Source: Saturnia japonica (lineage: Eukaryota; Arthropoda; Insecta; Lepidoptera; Saturniidae). From it: a DNA stretch of 64,000 bases. The translations under genes were made by a program, and so were the position numbers. Positions 12,190 to 23,940 of this stretch are shown piece by piece. The stretch covers positions 12,993,018 through 13,057,017 of the forward strand of contig CM065319.1 of NCBI GenBank assembly GCA_033032175.1. Reading direction: 5' to 3'. The notes under the pieces were generated by a model. The model ran no database searches, was not told the origin of the DNA, and worked only from the letters and a program-made list of their open reading frames with translations. Every line of letters begins with the position of its first letter. Position 1 is the stretch's first letter.

Positions 12190-12400
12190 GTCGGTATACG
12201 GGCGAAAGTTTTACGTGACAACGACTTTATGTCTGTCTCTCTCGCTCTTAGGCGGGCTAACCATGCCCGAGTGGAAGGGACGCGTGCCTCTCACTCGCTC
12301 TCATTGTGAGCGCATAACGTGAGCGGAGCGTAACGCAGTTTCTTGAAGTGTCACCCGGCAAACCAATTTATAAGACGTTGTCACGTCAAAACTTTCTATG
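12190..12400 (+). repeat. Probable interspersed repeat with GC-rich core
   Basis: GTCTGTCTCTCTCGCTCTTA, the GAAGGGACGCGTGCCTCTCA block and GTGTCACCCGGCAAACC form a GC-rich island of the kind that recurs in lepidopteran genomes. No second copy is in this window, so the call rests on memory and on composition contrast. Confidence 0.35.
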
Positions 12401-12540
12401 AGGTTAATTTTTATGTTGTAACTTACAATTTTGTACTTATATATTTTGAGCGCTGGAAATCGAAAATTATGTTAATAAAAGTGATCTATTTACATGCATA
12501 TTGTAATATACCTACATAATTATAGAATTATAGTTATCGG

Positions 12541-12660
12541 AGTGACAGCGGGCGGGTCCGTATTCGTCACGGGTCGCGTGCTCGCGGCAGTAATGTCGCC
12601 GCTAACTGCCGCATGCCGCCTGCACTACTGCCGTTTTCTCTTCTATCACTTTGCGCGTTT
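12541..12660. other. GC-rich block with inverted repeat GCGGCAGT/ACTGCCGC
   Basis: A strong composition contrast with its flanks, and an 8-bp perfect inverted repeat (GCGGCAGT at 12585-12592, ACTGCCGC about 13 bases later). A 62-codon frame crosses it (12494-12682) but shows no family features. It could be a repeat core or a 5' untranslated exon. Confidence 0.3.
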
Positions 12661-12682
12661 CCACTATACACTTTTATATTAA

Positions 12683-14989
12683 TTTTATTTCTTATATGTT
12701 TATTTGCGTCTTTAAAGAATAGTTCAAGAGCGAAGTGTAAAGACACTCGTGTCCAACTTTATATGAACCCTCGTACATGTTAAGTAAAAACAGTCATAGT
12801 GACTCATTTCATTACCTTGAAGGTTTGGGCGTGATTCGACAAAAATTATCATGAATGTTCATTTATTTGATATATTGTATTTGGAAGGTAGTGTCGTATA
12901 CTGCTGTATTAAAGAAAGGTAAAGTTATCGTACACAATATAGTTTCGAGAAAAATAAAACTATAGTTAGAAACACAAACCAAAATGTGTGGTTTAAATAA
13001 AATAGAAATACATAAAAAAATTAAATTGTTAAACCTTTAGTTCTGTAATGAATTAATGATCGTTGAAGAGGAAACACATTATTTTAGAGTTTTTGGTATA
13101 GTTAGTACATGCTTTTTACAAAAGCAGGAAGATTTTTACAACCATGTAATAAAATGGCGACGCCGGTTCTTCGGAGGTTCATTTTAGGTACCCCTGCTAT
13201 TGAGAATTATGTGTAAATGAAAAGAATGCGTTGATGCCGAATATGCTATTAAATTATTTTTACTAAACATCTATAATCATAATGATATTATACGGCAGTA
13301 TAATAGTACATTAACAATACAAATTTATGGTATTAGTAATCTAAGAATTACGAGGATCAGCGGTAAATTAATGTCTATACTTTCTCTACACCAAGCCTAC
13401 TTGTGTTAGGGGTAATAATACCCGAAAAACAAGTAAGTTTAAGTTTATCCTTATAATATCCAAGCTCTTTGGGTAATCACGATATAAACGAAAGTACGTT
13501 TGTTTGAAGGTTTGTCTATCATTCAATCGGTTGCACGGATTCCAATGAAATTTTGCATAAAAGGCCGTACGTTACTCTGTAAACTAATATTTTTAAAAAT
13601 ACGCCGAGCAATTCACAAAGGTCTACCGAAATTGTGTACACATTACTCGTTTCATTTTTACTATTTTTTAAAAGACTGTTACTAGACTTCCTGGTTCTGC
13701 GAACTGTTAAGTTAAACATTCAAATTTGACGCAGATTACTTGTTTAAATTATTCTACAAGTTAGTGTCGATCATAAGAACATCTGATGTTAAGTAGCGAT
13801 GCAGTCAAAGATGGTAATATGTTAAGTGACTAAAATAGACAATAGGTGCTTGGCAACAGATTTTTATACTTGATTGCTCTGAGCTTGAAAAGGATAGATA
13901 ACCGCAATTGTATACATAAATAAATGTGGCGTCGAGAAGGATGAAATTACTCCAGAAGGCGAAAGAGCCATTTTTGGCTACCCTGTAATTTCTACCAAAA
14001 AATCTGCGTGATATTATAAAACGTACTTGAGATATTCTAATATTATATAAATAAGTAACGTATGACAGTGAATACTGAGATTAAATGGCAGTTAACTTGC
14101 TCAGTGGACGTAAACGAACCAGCACCGTTGCGACGGAAGTTTCGTGAGATATGGCGGGGCAGCCCTACCCCCACTTTTGCTAATAATGGCTAGCTACTAG
14201 CTCTCCGTAGCGCATGCGAAAATCACAAACACGCTTAACTAAAATACAAATTAATTTATTTTCTGTTCTATTTACGATTTTGTTTATATTTTACAGTTTA
14301 AATCTGCTTAGTTACGTCTGTTCCGACCGCTAGTGTGCTTTTCGCGTCTATTGAATTCGTTAGTTTTATTCATGTTAGGTTATAGATATATGATTAGTTT
14401 TTCTTACCTAAGGCAACATAAAGATAATAGTGAATCGTAAATCAATCTTTAAGTGTTTGCTACCAACGCACTCTCTTGCTCCGGAAACTATACAAATAAA
14501 TCATCACAATTAAATATGTAATTTCTGCAACTGGTTTAAATAGGATTAACTGAGGATTGTGGTATTAATGGTTGACTAAAAACGAATGTTACTGGTTTAA
14601 TTTCGACTGAGCAATTTTTAATTTCAGCCTTCTTTTGTTTTCTTTATTTAAGAGGGTTTTATATTTAGTATATGCCAGCCCCATCGTAGCATAACCAAGT
14701 GAAAACAAATTTTTAGTAACAATGCAATTAGTATCAATTAAATAACAAAACTACATACTTCTATATCATAAACTTTCATAGTATATTAGTCGAATTAGAA
14801 GTCTGTTCTGATAATATATTTACCGTGGAACATTGAATTGATCTTGCTGCAGTGTTAACACTAGAATTCAGAGAACATTTCAACTCATAAAACAATATAA
14901 CTTTTTTACTGTCTTTCTAATGATCTCACAGTTTTAAACTAATTGATAGCAACTTTGCAAATACATGTTGAAACTCATTAATCAAATCA
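12683..14989. other. No confident gene; AT-rich intergenic DNA
   Basis: The segment 13495-13640 (TTGTTTGAAGG..., TTCCAATGAAATTTTGCAT) looks like part of a lepidopteran repeat. A GC-richer stretch at 14100-14215 and another at 14300-14350 have no coding potential that could be supported. Confidence 0.45.
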
Positions 14990-15078
14990 CCAGCTTAAGC
15001 TTAGCGTGTCATCAACTTGGGCCACATCATCACTCAGCATCAGATGAGATTGTTGCCAGTACGCTAAACCTATAAAGA
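14990..15078 (+). repeat. SINE family A, 3' end fragment
   Basis: CATCAACTTGGGCCACATCA, GCATCAGATGAGATTGTTGC and ACGCTAAACCTATAAAGAAT match the 3' end of the SINE at 21512-21840, followed by an AATAATAAT tail. The head is missing. Confidence 0.7.
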
Positions 15079-15796
15079 ATAATAATAAAAATGGTGTTAT
15101 TAATACATGTCTGCTTACCCCTTAAATAAATTTAATGCGGTGACTGATATACCATTATAAATAAACATCGGCTTCATCACCATGTCGCTGTCGAGGCCAT
15201 GCAGCTCCGTGATAGTACGGGCATGGTGAGAAGATTAAAAAGGACTAAGGCATTTGAGCTTGTCTAGTGAAATATATATAGTTGAAACGATTAAATGAAT
15301 ATATTTAGTGAGCGTCTTACCCTTAATAGACTCTAAATGAACGCAATGGACGTAACCTTAGATATAGTGTTGTTAGCAATTTCAGTTAGAATTTAATTAC
15401 TCATTAGCTTACAAATACAAGCTAGATTTTAATAATTATAACATAAAGAAATCTATATAAATGAATTTGTGGCAAAACAATGAGTAATGAAATAATAATA
15501 AAAAATGTCAACATGACATGTTTATTAAGTAGAGCTACATTTGCCGCCTAAAAGCATAAGACTGCTTCATGGGAGACTGCACTCGCGTTGGGTAAATAGG
15601 GCTGAATCACGGGACCATAAACCACAACTAGCGGAATATAGGGGTAATCATTCTAATAACTACGTTCCATGCAGAGGAAATTCTGATTTGTAAATCTTTT
15701 TAGATCATTACATATTTATTTTACTTTAATATTTTTGAAAAACTTACAGCTGAATACAAAATTAAATTACTTAAAAGACAGAAAGTTAAAAGTTAT
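15079..15796. other. No gene seen; AT-rich intergenic DNA
   Basis: No frame or repeat was recognised with confidence on either strand. Confidence 0.5.
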
Positions 15797-16334
15797 CCAT
15801 ACTAATATTATAAATGCGAAAGTAAGAAAGTAAAAGTTTGTAAGAAGAAAATATGAGATCACCAATGCGTATGCGCGGTAATGGTGAAATGACATCGATT
15901 ACCACGCCAACCGTTTTCTTAATTTATTATGCGCATGTGCAGTAATAGTGAAATGACATGGATTTTCACGCCAACTGGTTTGTTGATTTATTGACATTGA
16001 TAAACTTAGTGAGAAATGTGCCGTATTTCTAATACTTACCAATTAAATGATAGTTCAGTATTTTTTTAAGATTGGCTGAAGTGTTTTTAAACTCTTTAAC
16101 TACGCAGTACTACATAATTATAATACTATTTTAATTTATGATTGAAACGTGACATGCGCTGTCGACCGCGGCTCGTAGGTGTTTATATATTCTAAGCGAT
16201 CCTACCTATTGTAAATTATCTAGATTATACAGATTTGCCACAAGCGAATTATTTCTTTCTGTTATCCCACATGTAAAATAAAACTTTGATGAAATTCGGG
16301 ATATTCAGATGAAATCGCGGGTACCAGCTAGTTT
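15797..16334 (-). mobile_element. Full-length non-autonomous element, ACTAGCTG...TATTAGTATGG class
   Basis: On the minus strand it begins ACTAGCTGGTACCCGCGATT and ends CTTTCGCATTTATAATATTA, the two termini of an abundant lepidopteran element. The same termini bound the plus-strand copy at 40463-40920. It has no ORF and no inverted repeats at the ends. Inside, at 15865-15992, lies a 2 x 64-bp tandem duplication. Confidence 0.7.
15865..15992. repeat. 64-bp tandem duplication, two units
   Basis: Units 15865-15928 and 15929-15992 align without gaps, with 53 of 64 positions the same by eye. Both carry GTGAAATGACAT and CACGCCAAC. It lies within the element at 15797-16334. Confidence 0.8.
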
Positions 16335-16399
16335 ACAATAGATAAAAAAGATACAATAGACGTATAGACACAAAAATCTTTGTCAAAGAAATGAACCAA

Positions 16400-16917
16400 T
16401 GATGACTTAGTTAGTACCGTGTTCGGTTACAGTGAAGATCGACATGAGTTCGAATCCGTACAATGAGCCTGAGCTTTCGATGAAAGACAACATTATTATG
16501 AAACTATAGTATGATGGTACTCTGTTACAATGACGTTTTATAAACAGACGCGTTATACTCGCATTAAAAGCAATATGAAAATGTTAAAAATTTTGTTATC
16601 ATCATGTTGAAACAAAAGAAATAAAAAAGGATGAAAGTTTCTTCTCGCTGAGGCCGATATCAAGACAAAAGTGAACTCAGGGCAATTACCCACCGTTCAC
16701 GATGGCATGTAAAGAGCATCAATGACGTATCTACTTATAAAATATCCAATGATATTTTGCCAATGCCTTGTAGGGTATTTTTTAATGCAAATCACCTATA
16801 GGTGTCTTGCAGCAGCTTCACTTGAAAACCAGTTCCCCTACTAGGCTTATTGTCTCACTATGTTCACCCTCATCGTCACTTACATCAGAAGAGATTGTGG
16901 CTATAACGCCTAAACTA
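16400..16917 (+). repeat. SINE family A, copy split by about 290 bp
   Basis: The 5' half (16400-16514) has an A-box-like GACTTAGTTAGTACCG, a B box GAGTTCGAATCC at about 16448 and CAATGAGCCTGAGCTTTCG. The 3' half (16806-16917) has CAGCTTCACTTGAAAACCAG, ACTAGGCTTA, CATCGTCACTTACATCAGA and GCCTAAACTA. The intervening 16515-16805 has no match in the intact copy at 21512-21840 and looks like an insertion. Pol III type, RNA-derived, inactive. Confidence 0.6.
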
Positions 16918-16984
16918 ATTAATGATATATAAAATAATCAATTTAAAAAAAATAGTAATTTAGAAGAAGTTTTAGTTTCTGCAG

Positions 16985-17229
16985 ACATGTATTTCAGTAA
17001 TAAAGGAGTAGAAAAAGACAAAGGAGATATATCTAAGTGTATGGATACTGATATAAAAGTTGTTTACCCATCCAGTGCTAGTGAACTGCCACGCGGGTTC
17101 ACCTTTGCCGCATTCATGGACCCAGCGACCCGCGTAGCGGGTTCTCTAGTCAAATGTATGGCGGGATGGCATATGATATCATCTATGAAAACTGTAGTGG
17201 ATGCGAATGGGTTAAAAGTTCAAGCATGA
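16985..17229 (+). CDS. Possible terminal coding exon, function unknown
   Basis: A pyrimidine-rich stretch ending TTTCTGCAG (16976-16984) could be a splice acceptor. After it a frame stays open for 80 codons from the ATG at 16987 to TGA at 17227-17229 and is clearly richer in GC than its flanks. The peptide is basic and mixed in composition (for example GFTFAAFMDPATRVAGSLVK) with no signal peptide or domain I recognise. It sits just downstream of a SINE tail. No upstream exon was found, and the stretch could equally be a repeat fragment. A small inverted repeat (GACCCGC/GCGGGTT) lies within it. Confidence 0.25.
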
Positions 17230-18300
17230 TTTAGCAACCCTAATTAAATTCGATAAGCGAAAGAAGAAGGTAGGAAATACAGCTGTAGTAACCTATTAAC
17301 GTAACCTTTCAAAAATGTACGTAAAATTGGCATAATTATATGCCATCCCCGGGAGCAAAATTATTAAAAAAAACATTTACATTGAAATTAATTAAAAATG
17401 GAAATTGGTAATGTGTAATATATATATGAGATTGGTAAACTCTAAAACCGTTTGATTGATCACCATAACTGAAGTTAGATTTATGTGTTTTGTTTTTTAT
17501 GCGAAGGTTTTTATGCTTTTCCTGAACGCGTCAGGTGGCACCGTGGTCACAACAAAAATTTTAATATATAGAAAACCAGCTTCAACGATTTTGAGGAGTT
17601 GCCTGGTGTATCTTCGAAATTAAATGTCCAGTGCAAATGGAATAAAAATGGAACCATACTTTCCATCGAAACAAGAAACATCTAAATCGCTACATAGGCA
17701 AAAAAAGTTACGCCTGAACTTCCATTAAAAAAAAACATTCGAAATGAGAACTTCCTCCTTTTTTGATGTCGCTTAAAAATGGTAGAAAATTGTCTGCAGA
17801 ACAGCTAGTAAAATATTCATCACTTAAAGCTTAAATAAGTGACTTAAAAAGTATCCAACTGGTATTGATCTATGTCCGATTATTTTGCAAACATGAACCA
17901 TGATCGTTTGCGATAAACATGCGAGAAAATTATTTGTAAACAACAACTACTGTGCGTTACACTTGTGAGCTGAGAAAACCGGACAGAGCGACGTTCTCAC
18001 GCACCGTCTGTGCTGTTGTCCAATGTAAGTTTGTGACTTTGTGTCGACTATTCTTGTGCGTTTAGAATTACGTAAAAACTTATAGAATTTGTATTTGGAA
18101 ATTTTTTATATCAAAATATATTACTGCTCGATAAATATGGAGATATTTTTGGAATCAGATTAACCGGTTAAGCCACTGTTACCTACTGATTATTTAGACT
18201 GGTATATTATGATAATAACAGCTTCTGTACTATAATATAGATCATAACTTTCGTTGAAAATGACACAATGAAACCATAATTTGTTAAAATGGCATTTTTA
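17230..18300. other. No confident gene; AT-rich DNA
   Basis: The block TTCAACGATTTTGAGGAGTTG at 17580 resembles repeat interiors seen at 23300 and 51600. GC-richer bases at 17945-18022 end in a GTAAGT donor-like site, which could mark an untranslated first exon, but no coding sequence supports it. Confidence 0.4.
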
Positions 18301-18307
18301 GTATTAG

Positions 18308-18440
18308 CCTGCCTAGGTATATATATATATGTGTGCGTGTATATATAACCTCCAAGTTGAAAATTTGTCGCTAAGCATTTTTTTCGACTACCTCACTTTC
18401 TTTTAAGCTCGTCCCTCTTTCTAAAGTTAGCATATACCTT
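18308..18440 (+). repeat. Dispersed repeat core AAGTTGAAAATTTGTCGC(T/C)AAGCA
   Basis: After a TA/TG microsatellite (18316-18346) comes CAAGTTGAAAATTTGTCGCT and AAGCA. Related cores occur at about 20560, 47080 (minus strand), 55515 and 61418. It is a dispersed non-coding element without visible ends. Confidence 0.45.
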
Positions 18441-18554
18441 CGGCTACATCGACATTTAAAATCTTAAAACCCTTGACTGAAAAAATTGTTTTGTGTGAAA
18501 CAATACTAGTCTTCAAAAACTCAAATTACATATCAAAGCCAAATTCTACTTATC

Positions 18555-18632
18555 AAAAAAAAGGCAGATAATATGGAATAGTGGCTCCACCGACAAGAGC
18601 TGATCTCTTAAAATGAAGAAGAAGAAGAATTA
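18555..18632 (+). mobile_element. LINE 3' end fragment with (GAA)n tail
   Basis: GTGGCTCCACCGACAAGAGC followed by a stop and then ATGAAGAAGAAGAAGAAT. The peptide in the right frame resembles W..LHRQ.L.S at the end of LINE ORF2, as at 7323-7490. Only the last few dozen bases and the tail remain. Confidence 0.55.
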
Positions 18633-18639
18633 TCCATTG

Positions 18640-21140
18640 TTGTAAAGGATGAAAGGAACCTACAACAAACAACGTTACAATTAGATTTCGTGAATACAAA
18701 TGGGAGTCTAACTTCGTTACAAGTTAAAATAACAACAAACATGACAAAGAACATCGCCGTATGGACCTAGTATGCGAAAAAATGTCACTAAGTAACAATA
18801 AAATGCGCAAATGGAAAACACGCCTTTTATTTGTCCTCCGTGAATTATGCATTTATAAGGTAATTTCAAGCGTAGACTGTATTTTGCAAAAATACCGTCT
18901 TCCAAGTGAACTCCTTCCACTACAGTTTGAAAATACTTTGCTTCAATTATGTATTAATAGTTATTACATTATAGTATATATTCATTCCACAATATAATAT
19001 AGCTCGTTTTGTAACTACACGAAATTAGATTATCAATAGATAGAAATATCAATACCGAGGATGTGTTAAAATAGCTAAAGCCATAGAGAAGTTGAGGGGT
19101 TATATATTAATTAATTTAAAAAAACTTTAGATCGTGACATGTTCGTCCGTATTCAAACTCTTAAGAAAATATTGAAGAGGTAAAAATAATTTAATAGGGG
19201 AGGAATTTCTAGAAAGTTAGACATTGGGCTAGTCACTCCAAGAACTCTAGCAAGCTGTACATAGCAAGATATATTTATGAAGTTCAGTACTTTACTACAG
19301 ATCATCAGATATCGTTAAATACATACTTGTGACATATTTATATTTCTCATTATGATTACTTGTTAAATGACCGACCCAAACAGATTAAGCCAATTCGTTT
19401 AAAAAAAGTGTGATTGAAAGAATTACAAACAATTTTAGAATCAATATTATAGTAGGGTTTCCTACAAATCCTACCAGTACTAGAGTCCTTCTATCGTTGA
19501 TTCTTGTTACACATTTCTTGTATCACAAATTGTTACAATAATTATGTTAAGAAGTTGTTTCACACAGATACCTACTGTTTTTAAAGTTTTTTTTCATCTG
19601 TAAATGAAATATAGTGGCACGGAACTTCAGATCAGTCATTCTCTAACAATATAATTGCCTAAACTACTAACAATAAAATGATGAGAACTCAGAGTTACGA
19701 AATATTTTATAGGGTATATAGATTATGCACTTTCCAAACCATAGCATAAATTTACAGTTGTATAAGAATTCTTATTTTTGAACTTCAATTAAAAAAACAA
19801 TATACTTGTTATCTCAGAAAGTTTAATGTGCTAACTGAAAAAAAAAATGACATAAAGACTTGACTAAAGATTCATAATACTACGGACTTTCAGACTTTGA
19901 AGGCAACTTTGGACACTTTACAGGAATATTTTATATATTTGGTCATAACTCATCCAAATAGGGGCATTTGATAGAGAAAGTCATCCTACCAGCGCTAACA
20001 GTTCTATAAGTTATTTACAATTTCAAAATGAAATTATAACTCCATAAAACAATAACACAGTTCGCTGATCAACAAGAAGCCGAAATATCTTAATTGTGTC
20101 GCGTGTATACTGCAATCGCTACGTCGCTCCACATCATTACCCGCATAAAACAATGTCATTCTGTTTACGGTGTAAGATTAATTTATTTGGACCACATGTT
20201 TCAATTTTAATACCTAATAATTGATGCATTAATATCTTATCCATCATCATTCAACAAGAAAGACGTCAATTTCATTAGTTAAGAAAATTTTGATTATTCG
20301 AAATCTAGTAATATTTCTCTTACTACTAAATAAGTCCACAATAACAATAGATAGGTATATGTCTAGAACAGAATAGTATAAGCTATTCTATATTATTTTA
20401 TTTTATGAATTATATTTATTACGTATATTTTACTACCTTAAAAATAATGTATGACATAATTAGTTTTTCAAAGACTTATTTTGTGAAAAATAAATATATA
20501 ACATTGTCAGCTTTCTATTCCAACATTTGATGCTATAATCGGACCAGCTACCGCACTCAAGTTGAAAATTTGTCTTTATTTATACCTATATGTATAACAA
20601 CAGTATGTACTCAGCTACGCTTGCGAGCCAGATTTTTCGGCAAATTCTATATAAAATCATCTTCCGAGTAGATAACCATTCTTTTTAATCTAACATTGAA
20701 TTTACAACGGCTAATAAAACAACAGACAAATATAATTGATAAATATAATGACATAGTATATTATACAACCGAACAAATTTAACAACACCCAAAACAAATA
20801 AAGGTAATTTTTGATTTTTTGCTATTTTATCACAAAAACATAATATATCTATTGGTAAATAAAACTAGAAAGTGGCCACAGAATAAAAATGATGTAAGTT
20901 TTAATTATGCAATATAGGCCACATACAAAAGTAAGACGAGAGAGGCTTATTCACAACAACATCGAAAAGTAATTGAGTGAAAACGCATCTTTTATATTAG
21001 AAAGCAATGTTCTAATTGGATCCGTAATAATAACGGATGTTCTTTTTATGTATGGCTATATTTTTTATACCTTTTTCTAGTAGCGCTCTTACCACTCTCA
21101 CTAAATATTTATAATTCTTTTATTTCTTATATAATTATGT
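18640..21140. other. No gene seen; AT-rich DNA with one repeat core
   Basis: Overlapping frames on both strands at 18717-18997 have no family features. A repeat core (CTCAAGTTGAAAATTTGTC) lies at about 20556-20575. Confidence 0.5.
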
Positions 21141-21164
21141 TATATGTACTACATAAAAGTAGTT

Positions 21165-21510
21165 TTAACCCCGCGGCGTCGGTTCCACACGTTGGTACCG
21201 ACATTGGCGCCAATTAAGCTAAAAGTGCTTTGAGGTGCCAGGGTGTAAATAACATCTTTAAGACTCGAGACAACCAAGCCAACCTCACCTGCACGTGATG
21301 CACCCTGCTGAGCAACGAACGATGACATAGTGATGATGGAGTGGTAGGGCTGCACAACCCGACTAGGTCTCGAAAACCATGCATGAAAGGTGATTTAGCT
21401 TATGCGTGCCCCGTTTCTTGACCAGCTGGTGCATATCCAGTTTCCATTTAATTTGGGCATACCAATGCCAATAGCGCTGGCAATCAGACATAATTCCGTT
21501 ACTTTAGCAT
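21165..21510. other. GC-elevated block with an open minus-strand frame, unrecognised
   Basis: This stretch is clearly richer in GC than its flanks and abuts the 3' tail of the SINE at 21512. On the minus strand a frame runs 68 codons (21355-21149), and upstream in the same frame another 30 or so codons are open before a single stop. Residues such as GLVVSSLKDVIYTLAPQS do not match a domain I know. It could be a decayed element or an exon of unknown type. Confidence 0.3.
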
Positions 21511-21511
21511 G

Positions 21512-21840
21512 CTTTTTTATTCTTATAGGTTTAGCATTGTGTCCAAAATCTCACCCGATCTTAAGTGTCGATGTGGCCCAAGATGCCACTAATATGATGA
21601 CTTTAAGCCTAGTGGAAGACTGGCTCTCAAGTGCAGCTGCCGGGTCATACCTATTGGTGCTTGGAGATAGATTTTGAACTTGAGGATGATAGCTACCCAG
21701 GCGGGTATTAGAGAAAGCCTTACCATCATGCTATGGTTTCATCACGATGTTTTCCTTCACCGAAAGCTCAGGCTCATTGCAGGGATTGGAGCTCACGTCG
21801 ATCGACGCGGAATTCTGAAACGCTACCAACTGAGCCAACA
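21512..21840 (-). repeat. SINE family A, best full-length copy
   Basis: On the minus strand it begins with a tRNA-like head: A box TGGCTCAGTTGGTAGC near 21838 and B box GAGCTCCAATCCC near 21790. It runs through CAATGAGCCTGAGCTTTCGG, a unique body, and ends ATGCTAAACCTATAAGAATA and an A-run at 21512-21520. About 330 bp. It is the reference for fragments at 11731, 14990, 16400, 50992, 53646 and 57682. Its transcription would be by RNA polymerase III; mobilisation would depend on a LINE. Confidence 0.75.
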
Positions 21841-22230
21841 ATGTAAAAAAAATATACACGAAAAAAAATGCGAGTGCAGCATCGTACACGTGACAGAAAT
21901 GAAACTTCTTAAAAGGGAGACCCGGATAGCCGATACTGTGCATTAGATATACAATGTATAGCTACTTCACGTTACGTTATATCTTTCTTCACTTTCAAGT
22001 AACGAAACGTGTCTAAGCCTGGTGCGTCCTTGAAATTTTACTCTCACCTAAAAAGTTTCACTTCAAAAAGTTTAACAAGCATATGGTTACATTGCATCTA
22101 TGCTAAATCTTTGATTAAATAACTTTCCCTTTTTAGACACCTAACGTTGATAATAATAATTGGTGCGCGACGTTGTAATGTTTTACTAGTAAATTAAAAT
22201 CTATTACAATATCGCACCCTTCATATTATA

Positions 22231-22312
22231 CCGGATACCCGGTTAGCGAACTCTCAACCTAACCTCTTTTTCGAGTCGCTGAGCACCACTACACTTGTCA
22301 TTTAATACGGTC
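22231..22312 (+). repeat. Short repeat pair, unit 1
   Basis: GGATACCCGGTTAGCGAACT, CGAGTCGCTGAGCACCACTA and ACACTTGTCATTT align with 22672-22752. No ends are visible. Confidence 0.6.
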
Positions 22313-22639
22313 ATTAAGGTAAATTTATTTATGCAAGTTACTTTTCTTTACAGAGCACTTATTCAGTGGACTATAGATACATATTGTGTATTATTTTAAA
22401 TCGAGTTACGAATAGTCGGTAAGCAAAATCGCATCGTGTTCAATACGTTCGATATTATCACTATCATCTCAGCCGAGAGATGTCCCCTATGAGACCAACA
22501 CAATGCCAATGCAATGTGTGAGGCCTTCGCCAATAATCGCTACAATAACAATTTTATAAATTATTACTTGATTTCTGTGACTATTTATAAAAACTATTAA
22601 AGATAAAATATAAGTGCAGACATGACAATTACAATAATG

Positions 22640-22755
22640 CACCCCAAAGCAGTACGTCGCGTCGCGTCGCGCTCGCCGGATACTCGGCTGGCGACTCCAC
22701 AACCTCTAGTTTATTCTTCGGGTCGCTGAGTACAACCACACTTGTCATTTTTTGT
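22640..22755 (+). repeat. Short repeat pair, unit 2
   Basis: GGATACTCGGCTGGCGACTC, CGGGTCGCTGAGTACAACCA and ACACTTGTCATTT match unit 1 at 22231-22312. It is preceded by a CGTCGCGTCGCGTCGCGCTCG microsatellite-like run (22657-22677). Confidence 0.6.
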
Positions 22756-22871
22756 CAACCGCCAATCATAACTAACTAGATTGTATACAGTTATAAGAAT
22801 ATTGCTTTCATGATTAAGTAAAATTCACTTGTTTGTTTGTATATATTTTTATGCGAAATACACAAATATTA

Positions 22872-23010
22872 ATCTATATAAATAAAAATCAATTGTCGGA
22901 TATATAAAAGATCATGACTTGAGAACGGCTCAACCCATTTGGCTGATGTTTTTATGTTGTTTTCGTAACTGTCATGACAAGTTTTGTATGACATTTTTTT
23001 GGAAAATCAA
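22872..23010 (+). repeat. Head of a lepidopteran non-autonomous repeat (CTATATAAATAAAAATCAATTG)
   Basis: CTATATAAATAAAAATCAAT and GAGAACGGCTCAACCCATTT form a pair of blocks typical of lepidopteran repeats. A (TGAC)n run follows at 23123-23138. Confidence 0.5.
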
Positions 23011-23269
23011 ACCGAAAAGGTCAGAAATTTGGATGATATTTTTGTATGAAAGGTGACGGTCAGTTTGACGGTATTTTGTTTCAATTCATACACATTCAAG
23101 AAAAGATTCGGTCAGATGTTGAACTGACTGACTGACTGCCTAACAGAAATCGAATAGCTTAAACTACTGGCTATAAAGACATGTTATATGATAAACGTAA
23201 TGTTTTTTTGTTAAGCGAAATTCTCATTTTCTTCATTAGTTAATTGCACCTGTGCGAAACCGGGGTGGG

Positions 23270-23400
23270 TGTAACATATAGGTATACGTAATTGGTTTCT
23301 CAGAAACGGCTCTAACGATTTGGATGAAATTTTGTGTTTAGATAATACTTTATTTTCTAAGTTAACCTAGATGTTTTTTTGCAGAACATCGGAAGAAGCT
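23270..23400 (+). repeat. Dispersed repeat core (TCTCAGAAACGGCTCTAACGATTTGGATGAAATTT)
   Basis: TACGTAATTGGTTTCTCAG, AAACGGCTCTAACG and ATTTGGATGAAATTTTG match 51580-51690 nearly base for base, including the TTTAGATAAT block that follows. Confidence 0.65.
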
Positions 23401-23737
23401 GGGTTGCCCAGATATGGAAACTTAATAATTAATTAGTAATGTAAAAGTAATATAAATAAACTAAAAAATCACACGAAAAAAAAACACAATTAAACTAGTT
23501 ACTAATTTAAATAAAAGCTTCTTAAATTATAGTAAAATTACTAATTATCAAAATCAACGTACCAATAATCGGCTATCGCAAAACAAAAAGCGAGTGAAAT
23601 CGGTACAAGATGCTAGTGTACGAATAAAAACCGACCACGGTGACCTAGCAGGCGATACACTCGGGTGCCCATACTATCAAATAACGCAGTAAAGAAAAAA
23701 AATGGATGCGCACTGTTGTAATTTTTATTTTACATTA

Positions 23738-23940
23738 CTAGCTGTGCTCATGGCTCCGCTCGTGTGGACTATGCAGTTATTGTTTATGAAGATATCGTGA
23801 TATTTCTTAAAGTCAAGGAGTAAAACAAAAAAAAATTATCAAAAATTATCTAGTAGTTTTGCGTGATGCGTGCTCAACGGCAAACCTCTATTATTTTATT
23901 TATTTATAGAAGATACATTTAGTGATTTTAGCCACATTCA
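23738..23940 (+). repeat. ACTAGCTGTGC(C/T)C-class repeat, 5' part
   Basis: ACTAGCTGTGCTCATGGCTC opens a block that aligns with 59693-59880: shared GGCTCCGC, GATATCGTGATAT, GGAGTAAAA, TTTTGCGTGATGCG and AAACCTCTAT. The 3' end is not recognised. Confidence 0.65.

Noticed and set aside
21402..21946. Two 90-codon plus-strand ORFs
   Set aside because: They run through SINE family A (21512-21840) on its antisense strand and show no protein family features.
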